12,622 nt of DNA from an uncultured Oscillibacter sp. (GCA_946183175.1 CAMHBH010000057.1:1-12622), one strand, 5' to 3'. Shown: positions 1-6,273, counted from the first letter of the stretch. A program made the numbers and translations. Notes: generated by a model not told the origin, from the letters alone.

Positions 1-47
1 GTCTGCCGCATAACCTGCTGATTGTCATGGAAGAGGACGCGCCGTGA
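1..47 (+). CDS. 3' end of NusG domain II-like protein (partial)
   Basis: Only the last 14 codons are inside the window, read in the frame that starts at base 3 and ending in TGA at 45-47. They read LPHNLLIVMEEDAP. NusG-domain-II proteins (small secreted or membrane-anchored beta-rich proteins) typically end in a CLPNxVVVEI-like strand, which this tail resembles. They are also usual upstream partners of Gx transporter/HepI-like genes, which is what follows. The stop overlaps the GTG start of the next gene (GTGA), so the two are very probably translationally coupled. In Gram-positive extracellular electron transfer loci, as I recall, the EetA protein has this domain. The call rests on a short tail plus context, so it is tentative. 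Confidence 0.55.
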   Translation, partial: LPHNLLIVMEEDAP

Positions 48-529
48 GTACGCGCCGCCTGACCCGCGACGCCCTTCTGACCGCTGTCGCGCTGATTCTG
101 TTCACGGTGGAGGCGCAAGTACCCGCGCCCGTGCCGATTCCGGGCGTCAAGCTCGGCCTCGCGAACGTCGTAAACCTCTGGGCGGTGTGCGCAATCGGGC
201 CCTGGGACGCGCTCTGTATTCTGCTGTGCCGGGTGCTTATGGGCGCGCTCTTCGCCGGACACCTCATGGTCTTGTTTTACAGTCTCTCGGGCGGGCTGTT
301 GAGCTGGTGCGTACTCGTACTCCTGCGGCGCGTCACGACCCGGCGGCAGGTCTGGATTTGCGGTGTCTGCGCCGCCGTCGCGCACAATGCCGGACAACTC
401 GCCGCCGCCGTCTTTGTGACGCGTTCCGCCGCCGTACTGGCCTATTTCCCGCTCCTGACGGTGTCGGGCACGGTGACGGGCCTCTTTACCGGACTGTGTA
501 CGCAATACCTGCTTGCGCGCCGCCTGTAA
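44..529 (+). CDS. Gx transporter / HepI-like membrane protein (EetB-like)
   Basis: This 161-aa integral membrane protein has about six hydrophobic segments (near residues 9-24, 37-53, 57-70, 74-95, 104-125 and 131-157). Motifs of the family once called heptaprenyl diphosphate synthase component I are visible: Glu23, the PIPGVKLGLANVV block (31-43), AHNAGQ (113-118) and SGTVTG (141-146). Family members look like substrate-binding (S) components of ECF transporters; a role in prenyl diphosphate synthesis is doubtful. The GTG start overlaps the upstream TGA, and an AGAGGA Shine-Dalgarno lies about 6 bases before it. With a NusG-domain-II gene upstream and a flavin-dependent external reductase facing it, an EetB-like role in exporting electrons or handling flavin or quinone is plausible. 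That role is inference; the family call is firm. Confidence 0.8.
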   Translation: MSTRRLTRDALLTAVALILFTVEAQVPAPVPIPGVKLGLANVVNLWAVCAIGPWDALCILLCRVLMGALFAGHLMVLFYSLSGGLLSWCVLVLLRRVTTRRQVWICGVCAAVAHNAGQLAAAVFVTRSAAVLAYFPLLTVSGTVTGLFTGLCTQYLLARRL

Positions 530-576
530 ATTCTGTTTTGCCGAGGGAGCAAAGGAACCTGTCAGGCATACGGAAC

Positions 577-602
577 GGCCCTCCCCGTCGATGGGGAGGG
601 CC
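577..602. terminator. Convergent hairpin, likely bidirectional terminator
   Basis: This is a perfect 10-bp stem, GGCCCTCCCC (577-586) with GGGGAGGGCC (593-602), and a 6-base loop. It sits in the 95-base gap between a plus-strand gene ending at 529 and a minus-strand gene ending at 625, the expected place for a shared terminator. The U-tracts are weak on both sides (TTCACTGTT on plus). It is preceded by CTGTCAGGCA (559-568), a word that also precedes the hairpin at 12423-12450. Confidence 0.6.
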
Positions 603-624
603 TTCACTGTTACGCTATTGCACT

Positions 625-3051
625 TTACTGTCCGGCGAACCCGGCGGCGCTGGCTCCGGCGATACGCCCGAATACCACGAAATCCGCGACGGCGTTGCCG
701 CCCAGACGGTTCCCGCCGTGTACGCCTCCGGTGACTTCCCCGGCGGCGTAGAGGCCCGGAATCACGTTGCCCGACGTGTCGAGTACCGCGGCGTCGGGGT
801 CGATTTTCAGGCCGCCCATCGTGTGGTGAATCCCCGCCGTTACTTTAATTGCGTAGAACGGCGCGAGGTCGAGCGGCTCCGCGAAACTCGTACGCCCGTA
901 GAGCGGGTCGGACTTGTTCGCCGCGCTACTGTTCCAGAACTCCATCGTGTCACGGAACGTCTGCGCCGGTACGCCCATCGCCTCCGCGAGTTCCTCGTAG
1001 GTATTGCCTTCTACCGTGTAGCCCTTCCTGATGTAGCCCTGAATCACGTTGGAGTTTTCGACCATCTTCGAGTCGATAATCAGCCAACTGAACGAGCCGG
1101 GCTGTTCAATCTCGGCGGCGGAGACCTTGTCGCGCGTCGACACCTCGTCGTAGAAGCGGTAGCCGTCGGCGTTGACTAAAATCGCGCCGTCTCCGCGCAG
1201 GCCTTCCGTGATGAGGTTGGAAGTATTGTATTCGACCGTGGGGTGAATCTGAATCTGTTCCATGTCGACGGTATCGGCCCCGATTGCGACGGCCATGTCG
1301 ATACCCTGTCCCTGAATGCCGCCGGCGTTCGTCGTGGTGAATCCGTCCAAGTCGGCGCGGTACGAGACGACCTTCTCGTGATTCGCCCCGAATCCGCCCG
1401 CCGTGTCAATGACCGCCTTCGCGTTGATTGTAATTTTGTTCCCCGTCGGGCCTTCCGCGACAATCCCGACGACTTTGCCGCTCTCGTCCTTCGTGATTTC
1501 CGTCGCTTTGGTGTTCAGGTACAGCGTGATGTTCTCGCGCTTGTTGAGATTCTCTTGCAGAATCGGCACGATGTACTCGCCGACGGAAACCGTCTTGCCG
1601 GATTCGTCAACCGGGCGGTGGATGCGCTTCACCGACGCCCCGCCGAAACTCGACACGCTTTGCAAATCCGCGCCGATGGTGTGTAACCAGTCAATGGCCC
1701 CCGCGCTTTCCTCGGCGAGTTTCTGCACGAGTACCGGGTTGTTGATACCGTGTCCGCCGATGAGCGTGTCGAGCTGGAACAGCTCCACGGAATCGAAATA
1801 GCCCTCGGCGTCGTCCTGATAGGCGGCCCACTGTTCCGCGACCGTCGACGCAAGCTCCTGAATCGCGACGTTGTCGGCGTATTCCGCGCCCGCGGCGGCC
1901 TCCAACTGCTTCTCGACGCCCGCGCTTTCCGCGAACTCGTTCGCGTCCTGGTAAACCGTCTTGGCGGCGTTCATGCCGCCCGTAGAGCGGATGGAGTTCC
2001 CGCCGACCATGGGCATACTCTCCACAACGATGACATTCCGCCCGGCGTCAGCCGCCACGACGGCGGCAGTCATGCCCGCGCCGCCCGCGCCGATAACCAC
2101 GATATCCGTATCGTAGGTGACATCCGGCTCTTTGGCGGTGTCGACTACGGCGGGCGCGGCCTCGAACGCCGCCGCCGATACGCCGGCAGTCTCCAACGCG
2201 TTCCGGATTGCGTTCTTGATGGCCTCGGAGGTGACAGTAGCCCCCGTCACGCCGTCGACTTGCAGACTTTGCGCGTTGAGAATGTCGCCCGGCAGTTGTG
2301 CCACAGCCAAAGAACCAATGCCTTCCGTCTCGCTCTGCTCCACAACGTTCACACGGTAGAGCCTGTCCGGCGTGGCCGTCACTTCTACGGTCACGTCGCC
2401 GTTGATTCCCTTGGCGGTGCCTCTCGCCGTCACGGCGTCGGCGGGGATTTCTTCGCCGCCGTCCATGAGTTCCGCTGTCGCGTCGCCCGATTCCGTAGTC
2501 TCAGCGGGTTCCGCTGTCGTGTCGCCGGATTCCGTAGTCTCGGCGGGTTCCGCCGTCGCGTCGCCCGATTCCGTAGCCTCTACGGGTTCCGCCGCGCCCT
2601 CGTCGCCTGCGACGCCCTTTGTCACGTCGGCGGGGGCGGCGCTCTCAAAGGCCGCCGTCGAAATCCCCGCCGAATCCAGCCCGTTGCGGATGGCGTTCTT
2701 GATTGCCGTCGAAGTCACGGTCGCGCCCGTCACGCCGTCCACGTCCAGACTTTGCGCCTCGTAGATGTCCCCCGGCAACTGCGCCGCCGCAAGTCCGCCG
2801 ATTTCCGGCGTCTCGTTCTCCTCCACGACTTTAATCTGGTAGAGCCTCTCCGGCGTCGCCGTGACCTCTACCGTTACGTCGCCCATCATGCCCGGCGCGG
2901 TTCCGGTGACGGTCACGGCGTCGGCGGGAATGTCACTCGCTTTCGCGCCCGCCTGATTCCCGCCGCTTCCCGCGATTGCGTTGGCCAGCAGCATAATCGC
3001 CACAAATATTCCGCAGGCCACGCCCGCGGCATTCGTGTACTTTCCCTTCAT
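625..3051 (-). CDS. Secreted FMN/FAD fumarate-reductase-type flavoprotein
   Basis: This 808-aa exported flavoprotein probably reduces fumarate or a similar unsaturated acid as terminal electron acceptor outside the membrane. Residues 9-28 form a signal peptide or anchor with no lipobox Cys. Two FMN-binding domains follow (about 41-139 and 201-299); each carries DGVTGAT (105-111 and 266-272), the ApbE flavinylation motif with the acceptor Thr. They are joined by a 13-residue acidic tandem repeat. The FAD domain starts at VIGAGGAGMTAA (319-330). Residues matching the catalytic set of Shewanella flavocytochrome c3, by recalled numbering and spacing, are His603, Thr615, Glu616, Arg640, His742 and Arg782. 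This favours fumarate over urocanate. There is no CXXCH heme motif, so electrons presumably arrive through the covalent FMNs, as in Listeria FrdA. RBS AAAGGAA lies 9 bases upstream of the ATG. The substrate is inferred. Confidence 0.92.
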   Translation of the reverse strand: MKGKYTNAAGVACGIFVAIMLLANAIAGSGGNQAGAKASDIPADAVTVTGTAPGMMGDVTVEVTATPERLYQIKVVEENETPEIGGLAAAQLPGDIYEAQSLDVDGVTGATVTSTAIKNAIRNGLDSAGISTAAFESAAPADVTKGVAGDEGAAEPVEATESGDATAEPAETTESGDTTAEPAETTESGDATAELMDGGEEIPADAVTARGTAKGINGDVTVEVTATPDRLYRVNVVEQSETEGIGSLAVAQLPGDILNAQSLQVDGVTGATVTSEAIKNAIRNALETAGVSAAAFEAAPAVVDTAKEPDVTYDTDIVVIGAGGAGMTAAVVAADAGRNVIVVESMPMVGGNSIRSTGGMNAAKTVYQDANEFAESAGVEKQLEAAAGAEYADNVAIQELASTVAEQWAAYQDDAEGYFDSVELFQLDTLIGGHGINNPVLVQKLAEESAGAIDWLHTIGADLQSVSSFGGASVKRIHRPVDESGKTVSVGEYIVPILQENLNKRENITLYLNTKATEITKDESGKVVGIVAEGPTGNKITINAKAVIDTAGGFGANHEKVVSYRADLDGFTTTNAGGIQGQGIDMAVAIGADTVDMEQIQIHPTVEYNTSNLITEGLRGDGAILVNADGYRFYDEVSTRDKVSAAEIEQPGSFSWLIIDSKMVENSNVIQGYIRKGYTVEGNTYEELAEAMGVPAQTFRDTMEFWNSSAANKSDPLYGRTSFAEPLDLAPFYAIKVTAGIHHTMGGLKIDPDAAVLDTSGNVIPGLYAAGEVTGGVHGGNRLGGNAVADFVVFGRIAGASAAGFAGQ
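2482..2598 (-). repeat. 39-bp in-frame tandem repeat (13-aa linker repeat), three copies
   Basis: Units start at 2482, 2521 and 2560 on the plus strand, each beginning GTCGCC. They encode near-identical TESGD(A/T)TAEPAE(T) segments at residues about 159-194, between the two FMN-binding domains. They form an acidic, probably disordered linker. Copy number is likely variable between strains because the units are nearly identical at DNA level. Confidence 0.9.
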
Positions 3052-3100
3052 GCGTTCATCTTCCTTTCAGGTTCCGGGCCCGCCGGAAATGATTGTCACT

Positions 3101-3129
3101 ATCTTACCGGATTACGCCCCAAAATGCAA
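3101..3129 (-). promoter_or_regulatory. Sigma-A-type promoter for the fumarate reductase gene
   Basis: On the minus strand, -35 TTGCAT (3124-3129) and -10 TAAGAT (3101-3106) are separated by exactly 17 bases. The predicted start lies near 3094, giving a leader of about 45 bases before the ATG at 3051. No operator is evident. Confidence 0.7.
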
Positions 3130-3280
3130 GAGGCCTCAAAGATTTATTTGCCCCTGTACGCTTGGCGAGGCCCCTCCGGCCCATCTCCCCGTTTTGCGGT
3201 GGAGGGCGGCGTCCCCCTTTGCCCCGCAGGTAATCTGCCAGCTTCCCGTACTTCCGTCGCGCGCACGCCGAAAAAAACGC
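3130..3280. other. Intergenic core between divergent promoters, no gene seen
   Basis: The 300-base gap 3052-3351 holds a minus-strand promoter at its left and a plus-strand promoter at its right. The middle (3130-3280) is C-rich on the plus strand, with pieces such as GGCCCCTCCGGCCC that recall degenerate intergenic repeats of Oscillospiraceae. I see no convincing gene, RNA or intact hairpin in it. Confidence 0.4.
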
Positions 3281-3309
3281 TTGACAGGGCGCGTAAATGG
3301 GCGTATGCT
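3281..3309 (+). promoter_or_regulatory. Consensus-like sigma-A promoter for the 33-aa peptide gene
   Basis: A perfect -35 TTGACA (3281-3286), a 17-base spacer and -10 TATGCT (3304-3309) predict transcription from about 3316, some 36 bases before the ATG at 3352. Confidence 0.8.
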
Positions 3310-3351
3310 AGGAAAACGTCAGATTTGTGATTTACGTAAGGGGGCGATTGC

Positions 3352-3453
3352 ATGAGCAAAAAGGCGATTCGCGTTATCTCCGTACTGCTTGCGGCGGTAA
3401 TGGTACTCGGTCTCGCGGCCACGATGATTAGCGCGCTCGTGACGGGCGGCTGA
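3352..3453 (+). CDS. Small 33-aa single-pass membrane peptide
   Basis: The ATG at 3352 opens a 33-codon frame ending in TGA (3451-3453). The product has a basic N-terminus (MSKKAIR), a hydrophobic stretch of about 22 residues (residues 8-29) and a short VTGG tail, so it should be a single-pass inner-membrane peptide with a positively charged cytoplasmic end. A purine-rich RBS (AAGGGGG, 3338-3344) sits 7 bases upstream and a near-consensus promoter precedes it, so expression is likely. It resembles small Firmicutes membrane peptides such as Prli42 in size and layout only; I cannot assign it to a family. A weak GTT/AAC stem followed by six T residues (about 3463-3483) may end the transcript before the tyrS promoter. 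It could also be the remnant of a longer gene, but the complete expression signals argue against that. Confidence 0.65.
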   Translation: MSKKAIRVISVLLAAVMVLGLAATMISALVTGG

Positions 3454-3490
3454 TACGCCCCTGTTACAAATTGCAACTTTTTTCATGAAT

Positions 3491-3519
3491 TTGACATAAA
3501 ATTGTCAAGGATTTACACT
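3491..3519 (+). promoter_or_regulatory. Promoter of the T-box/tyrS transcript
   Basis: -35 TTGACA (3491-3496), a 17-base spacer and -10 TACACT (3514-3519) predict a start near 3526. The -35 box is also the left arm of a short inverted repeat, TTGACA-6-TGTCAA (3491-3508), which could be an operator or chance. Confidence 0.75.
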
Positions 3520-3560
3520 TGATTCCAAGAGCGTAATCCGATAGAATACAGACCACGGCG

Positions 3561-3830
3561 GAGATGAGGAGAAGTAACCGCGCCGACGGCCAGGCAGAGA
3601 GTCCCGGGATGGTGGAACGGGGCGGCTGAGCGCGGCGAATACACCTCGGAGCCGGTATCCGAACGACATCTTTCCGGGAAGTCCAGTAGGCGTACTCCGG
3701 GCGCGCCCGTTACAGCGCTTCCGTGTTCCGACACGGGCTGAGGCCGTTCCCGCGAGGGCGCGGCGAAACAGAGGTGGTACCGCGATAGACCTTATTGCCC
3801 TCTGTCCCGGAGCGGGGACAGAGGTTTTTT
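3561..3830 (+). promoter_or_regulatory. Tyr-specific T-box leader riboswitch
   Basis: This is a T-box leader that binds tRNA-Tyr and lets tyrS be transcribed when the tRNA is uncharged. Stem I base pairs GAGG (3566-3569) with CCTC (3644-3647). An AGTA/GAA loop-E motif (3573-3576 and 3637-3639) and a CCGCGC/GCGCGG helix (3578-3583, 3630-3635) follow. The specifier triplet is TAC (3640-3642), a Tyr codon in the usual position after GAA. The T-box core GGTGGTACCGCG lies at 3773-3784. CAGAGG (3769-3774) can pair with CCTCTG (3799-3804) as antiterminator, which excludes the terminator that reuses 3799-3808. All elements are intact. Confidence 0.95.
3799..3830 (+). terminator. T-box intrinsic terminator
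   Basis: A perfect 10-bp stem, CCTCTGTCCC (3799-3808) with GGGACAGAGG (3815-3824), has a 6-base loop and six T residues (3825-3830). Its left arm competes with the antiterminator pairing. Confidence 0.95.
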
Positions 3831-3862
3831 CCGCCCCGGAAACATCGTAAGGAGAGGTTAGT

Positions 3863-5089
3863 ATGCAAATCTACGAGGAACTCAAGGCCCGCGGACTGCT
3901 GGCGCAAGTCACGGACGAGGCGGAAATCAGGGAGCTTGTCAACGCCGGGAAGGCCGTCTTCTACATCGGGTTCGACCCCACGGCGGACAGTCTGCACGTC
4001 GGCCACTTTATGGCGCTGTGCCTGATGAAGCGTATGCAGATGGCGGGGAACCGTCCGATAGCGCTGATTGGCGGCGGTACGGGCATGGTAGGCGACCCGT
4101 CGGGGCGCACGGACATGCGCTCTATGATGACCGTCGAGACGATTCAGCACAATTGCGACTGCTTCAAAAAGCAGATGGCGCGTTTTATCGAGTTCGGCGA
4201 GGGCAAGGCGCAGATGGTCAATAACGCCGACTGGCTTCTCAAACTGAACTACATCGAGCTGTTGCGGGAAGTCGGCGCTTGTTTCTCCGTCAACAACATG
4301 TTGCGCGCGGAGTGCTACAAACAGCGTATGGAAAAGGGCCTGTCGTTCCTGGAGTTCAACTACATGATTATGCAGGCCTACGACTTCTACCACATGTTCC
4401 AGACGCTGGGCTGTAACATGCAGTTCGGCGGCGACGACCAGTGGAGCAATATGCTTGCGGGTACGGAGTTAATCCGGCGGAAGCTGGGCAAAGACGCGTA
4501 CGCTATGACGATTACCTTGCTTCTGAACTCCGAGGGGAAGAAGATGGGCAAGACGGCGAAGGGCGCGGTCTGGCTTGACCCGGAGAAGACGACGCCGTTC
4601 GACTTCTACCAGTACTGGCGGAACGTCGAGGACGCCGACGTTGTAAAGTGTATGCGCATGCTGACGTTTTTGCCGCTGGAACGGATTGAGGAGATTAGCC
4701 GCTGGGACGGCAGTCGAATCAACGAGGCGAAAGAATTGCTTGCGGTGGAGCTGACGACGCTCGTACACGGCGAAGCAGAGGCGGAAAAGTGTCGGGAGAC
4801 GGCGCGGAGCCTGTTTTCGGGTACGGGAGCGGCGGAGCATATGCCGTCGACGGAAGTCCCGGCGGCGCAGTTCGAGGGCGGCAAAATCGGCCTGATTCGC
4901 CTGTTGACGCTGTGCGGGCTGTGCCCGTCGAATGGCGAGGCGCGGCGTTTGATACAGCAGGGCGGCGTGATGGTGAACGGCGCGAAGGTGTCGGACATCA
5001 CCGCCGAGCTGGAACAGGGCGATTTCGCGGGCGAGGGCGTGATTTTGAAGAAGGGCAAAAAGGTCTTTCACCGTGCTTTTACGCTGTGA
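3863..5089 (+). CDS. tyrS: Tyrosyl-tRNA synthetase
   Basis: TyrS charges tRNA-Tyr with tyrosine in the cytoplasm; at 408 aa it has the normal bacterial length. The class I catalytic core shows YIGFDPT (34-40), HVGH (45-48, the HIGH motif), the GDPSGRT block (77-83), YMIMQAYD (167-174, tyrosine pocket), GGDDQWSNM (189-197) and KMGKT (228-232, the KMSKS-loop variant common in TyrS). An S4 RNA-binding domain fills roughly 342-408. RBS AAGGAGAGG (3849-3857) is well placed before the ATG. Expression is under the upstream T-box with a matching UAC specifier, which confirms the assignment. All 19 Ile codons follow a strict rule: ATC never follows a G-ending codon (see findings). No clear terminator was seen in the 27 bases before the convergent DUF4363 gene. 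Confidence 0.98.
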   Translation: MQIYEELKARGLLAQVTDEAEIRELVNAGKAVFYIGFDPTADSLHVGHFMALCLMKRMQMAGNRPIALIGGGTGMVGDPSGRTDMRSMMTVETIQHNCDCFKKQMARFIEFGEGKAQMVNNADWLLKLNYIELLREVGACFSVNNMLRAECYKQRMEKGLSFLEFNYMIMQAYDFYHMFQTLGCNMQFGGDDQWSNMLAGTELIRRKLGKDAYAMTITLLLNSEGKKMGKTAKGAVWLDPEKTTPFDFYQYWRNVEDADVVKCMRMLTFLPLERIEEISRWDGSRINEAKELLAVELTTLVHGEAEAEKCRETARSLFSGTGAAEHMPSTEVPAAQFEGGKIGLIRLLTLCGLCPSNGEARRLIQQGGVMVNGAKVSDITAELEQGDFAGEGVILKKGKKVFHRAFTL

Positions 5090-5116
5090 GGCGTCATAGA
5101 ATAGGCCTTGCGGGGA

Positions 5117-5497
5117 CTAAAGGATATTCCCGAGCGAAAACTGTTCCATGTCGGAGAGTGTTTGTATTTGTTCCCGCAGGGTCTGCAATTCGGCAAGGAA
5201 GTTGAGCGCGTCCCCGGCGCGCGCGTACAGGATACAGTGCTGGTATAGCGTATCGGCCCCGTTGGACGCGTCGTGCCGGGAGACGACTTGCAAATAAGTC
5301 CGCTGGGCGCGCCAGTCGCGGTAGCCGGATTCCACGGTATCGGCGGCCTGTTGCCACTCTTGCGCGCGGGCGTACTGTTCGGCGCGGTCGAGTTGCGCGA
5401 GCAGTTCGCGGGAGCGTCCGGAGAGAATCCGCGCGTTCCAGACGGAGAACAGCAGGAGCGCGGCGAGTACGCACACGGGCAGTCGGTACCCTTTCAC
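5117..5497 (-). CDS. DUF4363 family protein
   Basis: With the GTG start at 5497 the protein has 126 residues: an N-terminal membrane segment (about residues 6-20, VCVLAALLLFSVW) followed by an alpha-helical external domain. DUF4363 features are visible: tandem Trp/Tyr-containing helices (W-QQAADTVESGYRDW), the YLQVVSRHD segment, and the C-terminal FLAELQTLREQI...SLGNIL. No biochemical role is known to me; the family commonly pairs with DUF421 membrane proteins and the two may act together. I chose the GTG because it overlaps the TGA of the upstream gene (GTGA), has a G-rich RBS about 8 bases away, and puts the membrane helix directly at the N-terminus. An ATG at 5527 would add ten polar residues inside the upstream gene. 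Confidence 0.8.
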   Translation of the reverse strand: MKGYRLPVCVLAALLLFSVWNARILSGRSRELLAQLDRAEQYARAQEWQQAADTVESGYRDWRAQRTYLQVVSRHDASNGADTLYQHCILYARAGDALNFLAELQTLREQIQTLSDMEQFSLGNIL

Positions 5498-6183
5498 TGT
5501 GCGGCCCCCCGTTCTTTCGGGACGCAAAACACGTTTCCGAGTTCATCGAGGGTTAAAAGAAACACGTCGGCGGGGGACGCGGCGTGATAACGGGGCAGAA
5601 TCCCGCGCAGCCACACCTCGTCGCGCCCGCACATTTCCAGATTTTTACTTAAAATCCGCCCGTCGTTGACGAGAATCACGGGCAAAGTCACATCGTCGTC
5701 GGGGCGTAGCCCGAGTTGCGCGGCGGTGGGCGGCTGGGCGGTATTCCAGGGAAGTACGGAGACGTGTCCGGAGTTTTCCAGGATAGCGTACTTCACCTCT
5801 TCAATACTGGAAAAGCCCTGTCCGCGCAATTCTTCGAGGAGTTCGTCGAGGGTATAGCGGTTTTGCGTCATCGTCGACTGTTGCAGGACGCCGTTCTTGA
5901 TAAGGACGGCGGGGGAACCGCAGAGCAATTCCCGGAAGCGGAGATTCCGTAGCGACAACTGGCTCAGGAGCATGGACGACGACAGCAGAACCAGAATAGG
6001 AATCAGCCCCGACAACAGCGGAATCCCGAAATCCTGCATGGGGACGGTCGCGAGGTCGGAAATCATCATGGTAAGGACGAGTTCGCCGGGTTCGAGTTCG
6101 CCGATTTGCCGCTTGCCCATCAGCCGTAGGCCAATCGTGATAAACGAGTAAAGAATCAGCGTGCGAATGAGGGCGGTAATCAT
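5494..6183 (-). CDS. DUF421 / YetF-type membrane protein
   Basis: This 229-aa protein has three N-terminal helices (about residues 4-21, 34-50, 55-75) and a soluble C-terminal domain of the YetF type. The family block GKRQIGELEPGELVLTMMIS (23-42) is fully conserved, as are LLCGSPAVLIKNG (86-98) and DELLEELRGQG (113-123). DUF421 proteins in Bacillus (YetF, YrbG, YkjA) are membrane proteins linked to sporulation and stress; their molecular function is unclear to me. The ATG at 6183 is chosen because it follows GGGAGGATGATTCC, a good RBS, and begins at the first helix; an upstream in-frame extension to 6495 would cross the glmS leader RNA. The gene is translationally coupled to DUF4363 downstream. 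Its RBS is inside a perfect 9-bp hairpin. Confidence 0.88.
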   Translation of the reverse strand: MITALIRTLILYSFITIGLRLMGKRQIGELEPGELVLTMMISDLATVPMQDFGIPLLSGLIPILVLLSSSMLLSQLSLRNLRFRELLCGSPAVLIKNGVLQQSTMTQNRYTLDELLEELRGQGFSSIEEVKYAILENSGHVSVLPWNTAQPPTAAQLGLRPDDDVTLPVILVNDGRILSKNLEMCGRDEVWLRGILPRYHAASPADVFLLTLDELGNVFCVPKERGAAQ

Positions 6184-6191
6184 GGAATCAT

Positions 6192-6228
6192 CCTCCCGGG
6201 GCGTTTTCGCTCTAGGATTCCCGGGAGG
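6192..6228 (-). promoter_or_regulatory. RBS-sequestering hairpin in the DUF421 leader
   Basis: In the minus-strand mRNA, CCTCCCGGG (6228-6220) can pair perfectly with CCCGGGAGG (6200-6192). The latter contains the Shine-Dalgarno of the DUF421 gene, and the loop is 19 bases. An alternative pairing of GGAATC (5' side) with GATTCC just before the ATG is also possible. A regulatory role is inferred. Confidence 0.5.
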
Positions 6229-6267
6229 TGTGACTTTATACAAGGGTAATCTTTCCGCAGGGAAGTT

Positions 6268-6273
6268 TATCAT
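6268..6273 (+). promoter_or_regulatory. Candidate -10 box for the glmS leader transcript
   Basis: TATCAT at 6268-6273 matches TATAAT at five of six positions and lies about 40 bases before the predicted ribozyme cleavage site. No -35 box is recognisable at 16-18 bases upstream, so this is only a candidate. Confidence 0.25.

Noticed and set aside
625..3051. Urocanate reductase as the specific call
   Set aside because: By recalled alignment, urocanate reductases replace the fumarate-site His with Tyr. Here His603 with Thr615 and Glu616 matches the fumarate type.
1750..3330. A 526-codon plus-strand open frame antisense to the reductase gene
   Set aside because: It is the mirror of a G+C-rich gene with strong codon bias. 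Its Arg/His-rich translation has no domain, it lacks an RBS, and it runs through the reductase promoter and the intergenic region.
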